Assembly: GCF_000422545.1 (NCBI RefSeq)
Contig: NZ_AULZ01000012.1
Location: 1-64,000 of the forward strand
Direction: 5' to 3'
Length of the DNA: 64,000 nucleotides
Origin: Desulfocurvibacter africanus subsp. africanus DSM 2603
GTDB lineage: Bacteria; Desulfobacterota; Desulfovibrionia; Desulfovibrionales; Desulfovibrionaceae
A program made the translations under genes and the position numbers. Every line of letters begins with the position of its first letter. Position 1 is the stretch's first letter. The notes under the pieces were generated by a model that saw nothing but the letters and a program-made list of their open reading frames with translations, ran no database searches and was not told where the DNA came from. Below, piece after piece: positions 59,840-64,000 of the stretch.

Positions 59840-60187
59840 CTAGACCTCCATCCTGGCCACGGCGGCATGGGCCCGGGCCAGCTCGGATTTGGGGTTGCGC
59901 AGCATTTGCCTGGCCTCGCCGACTTTGCCGAGCGGCACGATGAGGCTGGCGAACTCGGCCGAGGCCTGGGCCAGGGCCTGGACTTGGGCGGGCAGGATTC
60001 CGCCGCTGAACACGGTGTTGCGCTGCAGGTGCAGCCGGCCCAGCCTGGCCGGGCCGATGTACATGACGGCCTCGGCAGGCGCGGGCGCGGCCCGGGTCAC
60101 CGATCTGGACCTGGGCCTGGCCGCAGGCTTGCCCGAAGTCTCGGGACTAGCCTTGCTCCTGCTGGTCCTGGCCGTAGTCTTGGCCAT
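59840..60187 (-). CDS. Small tail protein before the sheath (Mu gp38-position)
   Basis: 115 residues, ATG behind AGGAGGATTTCT. The first 40 residues are basic and low complexity (TSRSKASPETSGKPAARPRS). Then a compact domain (VMYIGPARLGRLHLQRNTVF, SLIVPLGKVGEARQML). Mu has DUF2635 (gp38) here; the R-N-T-V-F-S-G and P-L-(A/G) features agree with that type of tail protein. It overlaps the terminator-like gene. Confidence 0.65.
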   Translation of the reverse strand: MAKTTARTSRSKASPETSGKPAARPRSRSVTRAAPAPAEAVMYIGPARLGRLHLQRNTVFSGGILPAQVQALAQASAEFASLIVPLGKVGEARQMLRNPKSELARAHAAVARMEV

Positions 60188-60665
60188 AGAAATCCTCCTC
60201 TTGGGGTTGCTCCGGCGCAGGGGTGCGCCAGGTGGTCACGATGCTGGCCCGGCCAAAGGGGCAGGCAGCCTCCTCGTCCAGCAGGCTGTCCATGGGCAGC
60301 GTCAGCTCCCAGCCGTCGATCCGACGCGTCTCGCGCAGCACCAGGCGCACGCGCGCCAGGAGGTTGAGCACGTACGCTTGGACCTCCTGCACGTCCTGGC
60401 CGGCCTGGGCATTCGCGCCGTAAACGCCCACCTCGATGCGCACGGTCTCCAGGCTGGCCCCCTCCTCGTCCTGCCCCGCGCTCCAGCGCAGGAGAACATA
60501 GGGATAGGCCTCGGCTTCAGGGCCCGCATCGAGCGAGGGCGGCGGCAGCCAGCCCAGGTGCACCACGGGCGCGGCGCGCACGGTCTGGTTCACGGCCGGC
60601 AGGCGCACATCGGCCAGGCGCTCCTGCAGGAGCCCTTTCAGGCTGTCCATGAGCAAGGCGATCAT
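60147..60665 (-). CDS. Tail terminator-like protein (Mu gp37 position)
   Basis: 172 residues from the ATG behind GGGAGGCGCGGCC; the longer frame upstream overlaps another gene and is rejected. MIALLMDSLKGLLQERLADV, PYVLLRWSAGQDEEGASLET, VEVGVY-type IRIEVGVYGANAQAGQDVQE and ELTLPMDSLLDEEAACPFGR resemble gp37/DUF1834-class proteins that cap contractile tails. In a headless particle the cap is the upper end. Confidence 0.65.
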   Translation of the reverse strand: MIALLMDSLKGLLQERLADVRLPAVNQTVRAAPVVHLGWLPPPSLDAGPEAEAYPYVLLRWSAGQDEEGASLETVRIEVGVYGANAQAGQDVQEVQAYVLNLLARVRLVLRETRRIDGWELTLPMDSLLDEEAACPFGRASIVTTWRTPAPEQPQEEDFYGQDYGQDQQEQG

Positions 60666-60880
60666 GGCCGCGCCTCCCTTGATGCATCGGATGGCTGGGA
60701 CGGCTGAGATGGACGGGACGGATACCGGCGCAGAAACTGGCGCAAACACCGGCCAAGCTGCTGGTGCAGGCGCCGAAATAGCCGGCTGGGCCAAATGGAC
60801 CGGATGGGCCCAAGGAGCCCAAGGAGCATCACGGGCAGGACGCCCTGCTCCGAGATCGTGCGCAAAGCAAAGCTGTGCAT
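60662..60880 (-). CDS. Small protein, first gene of the contractile-tail operon
   Basis: 72 residues, MHSFALRTISEQGVLPVMLL then GLLGPIRSIWPSRLFRRLHQ, with a basic Ser/Pro tail. AAGGGAG lies five bases before the ATG and the stop overlaps the next ATG (ATGA), so it is translated. The hydrophobic front and basic back could place it at a membrane, but it is not a recognisable holin. Confidence 0.6.
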   Translation of the reverse strand: MHSFALRTISEQGVLPVMLLGLLGPIRSIWPSRLFRRLHQQLGRCLRQFLRRYPSRPSQPSQPSDASREARP

Positions 60881-60922
60881 GCGGTCTCCCTTGTGGCTTG
60901 GTGCGGCCCCGGATATGGGGCG

Positions 60923-60993
60923 GTCAGACAGACGGGAGACTAACCGGGAGGAGCAAAAGAGAGGATGGCGCGGTGCAGGATATGCGCGCTACT
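60923..60993 (-). promoter_or_regulatory. Tail-regulon control element, copy R
   Basis: 43 bp upstream of the contractile-tail operon. GGTCAGACAGACGGGAG, CCGGGAGG, AGGATGGCGCGGTGCAG, GATATGCGCGCTA: the second half is nearly identical to copy F, with a one-base shift in the first half. A GA-rich run (61010-61048) separates it from the regulator genes. Confidence 0.78.
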
Positions 60994-61045
60994 TCGGGGG
61001 GATAGGCGGGATAAGAGGAGGAGAAGAGGAGAAGGAAAATGAAAG

Positions 61046-61067
61046 AGGCGGCCCATGTAGGCCGCCT
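61046..61067 (-). terminator. Terminator of the regulator operon
   Basis: AGGCGGCC-tacatg-GGCCGCCT with a T-rich stretch (CTTTCATTTTCC) after it on the minus strand, 64 bp after the stop codon of the 93-residue gene. It insulates the regulator transcript from the tail promoter. Confidence 0.7.
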
Positions 61068-61130
61068 TCTTGATGGCTTGCATTCCAACCCCGGCCGCCG
61101 GGGTCGCGGCAGGCTTTCGAGCCCGCCCGC

Positions 61131-61412
61131 TCAATCCTTCCCTGCGCTGCGCTGATTCTGGTCCTGCCGCTGGTCCCTGTCCCAGCGGCGCTGGGCCAGG
61201 AGTTCCATGCGCAGCCGGTGGATGAGCCGCGCGTGCTGGTCCAGGGACTCCTGCTGGCGGACCACCATGCGTTCCAGGGCTTCCAGGCGCGGGGCGAACG
61301 CGGTGTCCCCTGGCGCGTCGTGTGCGTCAGGCAGGTCATGCGCGTCGGACGCATCGGGCGCCTCATGCGCGTCAGGCACATGAGGCGCGGCGGGCTCGGG
61401 GTGGGCAGGCAT
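61131..61412 (-). CDS. Hypothetical protein with Asp/Ala/His-rich front and coiled-coil back
   Basis: 93 residues, ATG behind AAGGAG. Front: repeats of D-A-H and D-A-P (VPDAHEAPDASDAHDLPDAH). Back: a charged helix (LEALERMVVRQQESLDQHAR, LIHRLRMELLAQRRW). It follows the HTH gene by 59 bp on the same strand and is likely co-transcribed. No family recognised. Confidence 0.65.
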   Translation of the reverse strand: MPAHPEPAAPHVPDAHEAPDASDAHDLPDAHDAPGDTAFAPRLEALERMVVRQQESLDQHARLIHRLRMELLAQRRWDRDQRQDQNQRSAGKD

Positions 61413-61471
61413 GCTGCTGACTCCTTGCGCGCAGGGCCGCGGGGCCCGTGCGGAGCGTGCTCCGTGCGCTG

Positions 61472-61885
61472 TTAGCGGTTCGCGGCATGCTCGGGTGCCG
61501 CATCGTCCGGCCGGGCTTCGTCCTTGGGCTTGTTGTCATCGCCGGCTATTCCAGCTGGCCCACCTGGCCCACCTGGCCCGCCCGACTTGGCCGGCCTGTC
61601 CGGCCTGTCCAAGTTGTCCAACCTTTCCAGCTTGGCCGGCCTGTCCGTTCTGTCCGTTCCGTCTGTTCTGTCAGGCCTGTCGGGCCTGGCCGGCGCCAGC
61701 AGCTCCTCGGGCACGCCCTGGGCCAGGAGCGCATCGCGCAGCCGCTTGGACGGCCTGGCGCCATGCTTGAGCACGAGCGTGATCCACGAGCGGTCGCAGC
61801 CGACCTTGCGGGCCAGCTTGTTGCGCGACGTCCTGTTCTCCACGAGGTAGCGCTCGATCATGAGGTGGCGCTCAAGCTCAGTCAT
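61472..61885 (-). CDS. Small HTH protein, candidate activator of the tail regulon
   Basis: 137 residues from the ATG at 61885 (GGAAG upstream); an earlier in-frame ATG at 61963 would run through the operator region. The first 70 residues form a helix-turn-helix (MTELERHLMIERYLVENRTS, NKLARKVGCDRSWITLVLKH, RLRDALLAQGVPEELL). The rest is low complexity: repeated D-R-P-D-R and R-T-D, then a G-G-P-G-G-P-G-G-P collagen-like run. Divergent from the repressor across a 181-bp region. By analogy with pyocin PrtN/PrtR it could activate the shared control elements when freed from repression. Confidence 0.6.
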   Translation of the reverse strand: MTELERHLMIERYLVENRTSRNKLARKVGCDRSWITLVLKHGARPSKRLRDALLAQGVPEELLAPARPDRPDRTDGTDRTDRPAKLERLDNLDRPDRPAKSGGPGGPGGPAGIAGDDNKPKDEARPDDAAPEHAANR

Positions 61886-62066
61886 TTCGCTTGCTTCCGG
61901 ATGGTAAACATGTTTAGTTCGCGCGGCTAATGCCTTACTGTTATTGACAACATGTCTTGTCAATTTATCTTGCCGTCTATACGCTTGCGGCGCGATGTGT
62001 CAATGTGTTTTGAAATTTATGTCGCTTCTGGACGCAATGTCATACTTTTTGTCAATGTAGCAGGGT
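61886..62066. promoter_or_regulatory. Divergent operator/promoter region between HTH gene and repressor
   Basis: TTGACAA-catgtc-TTGTCAA (61944-61963) is an inverted repeat whose arms also look like back-to-back -35 boxes. TGTCAATGTG (61998-62007) and TTGTCAATGTAG (62049-62060) repeat one arm with the same TGTCAATGT core. AAACATGTTT lies at 61907-61916. Three or four copies of TGTCAA in 120 bp, between a repressor and its divergent target, are the natural operator set. Confidence 0.68.
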
Positions 62067-62819
62067 ATGAAACAGACTTCCGATTTCGCCGTATTCATGC
62101 GCAGGGCCCTGGCCGAGACCGGCGCCAGGAGCGGACCGGACCTGGCGCGCTTCCTGGGCATATCGCGGCAGGCCTTCAACTCGGCCAAGCTGCGCAACAG
62201 CATCCCGGACAGCTGGCTGACCACGCTGCGCCATAAAGGCATCGACGCCGACAAGCTGCTGCGCCCGGAAGACGGGCATACCGCCGCGGCCGAGGCCGAG
62301 GGGCTGGCCAGGGCGGTCATCCACAGCGCCCAGGGCGGCTGTGCAAGCATGCTCCTGCCGCCCGGGGCCTCGCCGTTCGGCGTGGTGCACGGGTCCAGCG
62401 AGGCGGGCGGCAGGCACCAGGCCAGCTTCTGGTACTCGCCTCCGCTCATCCTGCCCTGGCTCACGGAAGGCAACGAAATCGCCTTCTCCCAGCCGCGCAC
62501 CGCCCATGCCTTCGAGCGGGACTGGCTGGCCAGGCGCGGCGAGTGGACCAAGGTGGTCGCCCTGGAGGTGACCGGCGAGGACATGCTGCCGGAGATCGCG
62601 CCGGGCAACATGGTCTTCCTGGACACGAGCCAACGCCAGCCGGTCCACGGCGAGACCTACGCCATCGGCGTCGACCGCACGCTGCTCCTGCGCCGCCTGG
62701 GCATCCACCAGGGCAAGCCGATGTTCATGCCCGCACGCCAGGACGCGGCCGATCCGCTGCCCTTGGACACGGTGGTGGTCGTGGGCAAGATCCTGTTCTC
62801 CTGCCGCGGGGTCAGGTAG
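62067..62819 (+). CDS. CI-type phage repressor with S24-like domain lacking the catalytic pair
   Basis: 250 residues. N-terminal HTH of the CI class (FMRRALAETGARSGPDLARF, GISRQAFNSAKLRNSIP). C-terminal LexA/S24 fold (VVALEVTGEDMLPEIAPGNM, VHGETYAIGVDRTLLLRRLG). Where active members have G-x-S-M the protein has E-D-M (Asp 172), and where they have the Lys it has Arg-Arg (209-210). So RecA-assisted self-cleavage should not occur; release from repression would need another route. It is the PrtR counterpart in this layout. Confidence 0.88.
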   Translation: MKQTSDFAVFMRRALAETGARSGPDLARFLGISRQAFNSAKLRNSIPDSWLTTLRHKGIDADKLLRPEDGHTAAAEAEGLARAVIHSAQGGCASMLLPPGASPFGVVHGSSEAGGRHQASFWYSPPLILPWLTEGNEIAFSQPRTAHAFERDWLARRGEWTKVVALEVTGEDMLPEIAPGNMVFLDTSQRQPVHGETYAIGVDRTLLLRRLGIHQGKPMFMPARQDAADPLPLDTVVVVGKILFSCRGVR

Positions 62820-62860
62820 CGGGCCGCCCTGCTCGGCCGGGCGAGCATGCCGCCGCGCCA

Positions 62861-62890
62861 CATTCGGCCATATTCGGCTATATTCGGAAT
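62861..62890 (+). repeat. Three direct 10-bp repeats after the repressor gene
   Basis: CATTCGGCCA, TATTCGGCTA, TATTCGGAAT stand head to tail with exactly one helical turn per unit. From 62908 to 62983 the motif GGCTGAATT or its relatives recurs (two short palindromes such as GGCTGAATTTCAGCC). Nothing codes in 62820-63138 that I can support. Confidence 0.6.
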
Positions 62891-63138
62891 GACTCCGCGG
62901 GATTAATGGCTGAATTGTGATCGCTTGGCGGCTGAATTTCAGCCAGCTGGTGGTTGAAATTCAGCCACTTGCCGGCCGACATCCACCACATTTCAAGGGT
63001 CTGCAAGCACTGCAGGCGGATGTTGGAGAGCCGTTCGTCAGAGGCATCCTGCTCTATAACGGCGCCCAGGGCGCACAGGTGGTCTCGTTCGGCCCCAGGC
63101 TGCTGGCTGTTCCGCTGGCACTGCTTGCCGTGGCCTGA

Positions 63139-63273
63139 TTGAGGCCGGCCGGGTTGTGCGCCTGCAAATCCTTCGACTGCTCCTTCAACCGGGATTACGA
63201 GTGCACGGCTTCCTCCATCCAGGTCGGGATGAAGCAAAGCCAGCCGGATTGCCTAACGTTCCAGCGGCGTTAA
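63139..63273 (+). CDS. Small Cys-rich DUF1540-like protein
   Basis: 44 residues if TTG at 63139 is used (another TTG at 63154); no ATG is in frame and the ribosome site is poor, so the gene may be 5'-truncated. The product has GLCACKSFDCSFNRDYECTA then SIQVGMKQSQPDCLTFQ: the C--C-x-(Y/F)-N----C-x-A--I-x-V------D-C-x-T-F pattern is that of DUF1540, a small metal-binding-looking family of unknown role. Confidence 0.5.
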   Translation: MRPAGLCACKSFDCSFNRDYECTASSIQVGMKQSQPDCLTFQRR

Positions 63274-63590
63274 AGGTTCTTCCCGAGTCCAGGGGGAGGC
63301 TCCCCCCCAATGCCAATCAGTGCCAATCGAAAGTGCAAATCTGCGGCGAGTTGCTGGCGATTTACTCGTGCGGAGCAAGCTCTCCGCGTGCTCCCTACAT
63401 GCCACATGGGACCTCTGTCCGCTGTGCTGCCGAAGCCGATCCCCCGCCGCGATCTCCCTGACCTCGGCCAGGCTTGTGAAGAAATGGAAGTCCAGCACCT
63501 CGAAAAATAACAAGAATGATTGCGTCGCCCATGCCTTTGAGCGGGATGGCGGGCCTCCGAGCAGGTGGCCACATCGTGGGAGAGGAGGGG

Positions 63591-63953
63591 TTAAACGGCC
63601 AAGCCCTTGCGGAGCTTGTAGCGCGCAGGCTTTGTCAGAACGGTAGTGTCGAGACTGTCGAAGTTGTTCCTGTAGAAATCAGCGGAGATGCTCTGCAAAT
63701 CCTCGCAGGCATCTTCCACCCTCTTGGCAGACTGAAGCACCAGCTTCCGGCCATCAAAGAGCATCTGCATGAATCGGTTGCTGGTGTTGCCGACAGTCAT
63801 CAGCAGATCAAAGACCACTAGACCGATGTAGCTGACCCGGCTCAGTTCGTTTTCCACTTCCTGCAACTGATCCAGCGGGTTGATATGAGAAAGGGAGAAG
63901 ATCAAGAAACCACAATCCGGGTTCGGAATCTTCTTCATCTCGTAGAGTTTCAT
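63591..63953 (-). CDS. RnlB-like antitoxin
   Basis: 120 residues. INPLDQLQEVENELSRVSYI then GLVVFDLLMTVGNTSNRFMQ matches, by my recollection, the E. coli RnlB pattern N-P-L--L-E-I-E--L ... FDLL--G---NRF. RnlB inhibits the RNA-cleaving toxin RnlA; in RnlAB the antitoxin gene follows the toxin gene. Here the ATG overlaps the stop of an upstream gene (ATGA) that runs off the edge, as expected. Composition is less GC-rich than the tail genes, which suggests separate acquisition. Confidence 0.5.
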   Translation of the reverse strand: MKLYEMKKIPNPDCGFLIFSLSHINPLDQLQEVENELSRVSYIGLVVFDLLMTVGNTSNRFMQMLFDGRKLVLQSAKRVEDACEDLQSISADFYRNNFDSLDTTVLTKPARYKLRKGLAV

Positions 63954-64000
63954 GGCTTTTCCAACAATTCTCGGCTGTAGTAATCAATTAATGCGAGAGC
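63950..64000 (-). CDS. C-terminal end of the gene upstream of the RnlB-like antitoxin
   Basis: Sixteen codons and a stop, ALALIDYYSRELLEKP, whose TGA overlaps the ATG of the next gene. Helical, charged end. If the RnlB call is right this is the end of an RnlA-type toxin; the 16 residues alone cannot show it. Confidence 0.5.
   Translation of the reverse strand, partial: ALALIDYYSRELLEKP

Noticed and set aside
57323-60367. Open frame of about 1014 codons on the plus strand
   Set aside because: Lies opposite tube, sheath and chaperone genes; its His/Val/Leu-Gly-rich product has no family features. It is a shadow caused by GC-rich third positions.
62878-63237. 119-codon frame on the minus strand
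   Set aside because: It overlaps the Cys-rich DUF1540-like pattern on the plus strand and has no family features of its own.
63526-63546. Second, broken copy of the repressor gene
   Set aside because: Only about 20 bp (CGCCCATGCCTT-GAGCGGGA) resemble the repressor; surrounding sequence does not align.
1-64000. Complete prophage
   Set aside because: No integrase, terminase, portal, protease, capsid or replication gene in the window; both tail operons start directly at control elements.
1-64000. tRNA or rRNA genes, riboswitches
   Set aside because: No cloverleaf, rRNA block or known riboswitch core was recognised by eye; a covariance-model search would be needed to exclude them.

Overview
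The window is GC-rich bacterial chromosome (GC-rich third positions, NTG starts, many overlapping genes). The MCP, the multi-PAS hybrid kinase and a cytoplasmic molybdoenzyme with a four-cluster Fe-S subunit fit a deltaproteobacterial anaerobe of the Desulfovibrio type. That placement is inference; there is no rRNA or other marker gene to confirm it.

Most of the window (about 1-12.7 kb, 16.9-21.5 kb, 34.7-41.6 kb, 49.2-62.8 kb) consists of phage-tail gene clusters with no capsid, portal, terminase, integrase or replication gene. (i) A lambda-like flexible-tail operon on the minus strand runs from 12.5 kb off the left edge: tail terminator, tube, G/GT chaperone with a -1 frameshift, short tape measure, M, L, NlpC/P60, tip protein J, then tandem fibres and a chaperone. 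(ii) A complete P2/Mu-like contractile-tail operon on the minus strand (60.9 to 49.2 kb): tail terminator, sheath, tube, E/E+E' with a -1 frameshift, tape measure, X, D, V, U, W, J, I, fibre, fibre chaperone. (iii) Two orphan cassettes carry only baseplate J, protein I, fibre(s) and fibre chaperones (21.4-16.9 kb and 41.4-34.7 kb), and there are scars of at least two more. A CI/S24-type repressor and a divergent small HTH protein sit at the head of the contractile operon. The layout resembles the R/F pyocin locus of Pseudomonas, so I read it as a composite tailocin locus.

The key unifying observation is a conserved element of about 70 bp (core GGATGGCG and TGCAG-TATGCG) found once upstream of each of the four tail units: 12606-12675, 21477-21548, 41487-41556 and 60923-60993. 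It would make them one regulon, by analogy with the PrtN P-box of pyocins, and would let the orphan J-I-fibre cassettes be made together with the main tail.

Host genes lie between the tail units. These are an MCP and a secreted nuclease (13.7-16.9 kb); a BamE-like lipoprotein and a hybrid histidine kinase (21.9-25.8 kb); a duplicated LPP20/CsgG-like lipoprotein cluster with a PKD protein (26.7-34.6 kb); and an ECF sigma factor fused to a NrtA/NasS-like binding domain, next to an HPP-family membrane protein and a two-subunit molybdoenzyme (41.7-47.0 kb). There is also a RelBE-type pair, a glycosyltransferase beside the contractile-tail fibre, and an apparent RnlB-like antitoxin at the right edge.

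Two dispersed repeat families thread through the window. One is a MITE-like element of about 128 bp (five copies, four of them supplying the stop codon of the upstream gene). The other is a GGGCGGG/CCCGCCC palindrome, one copy of which is read in frame inside the kinase ATPase domain.
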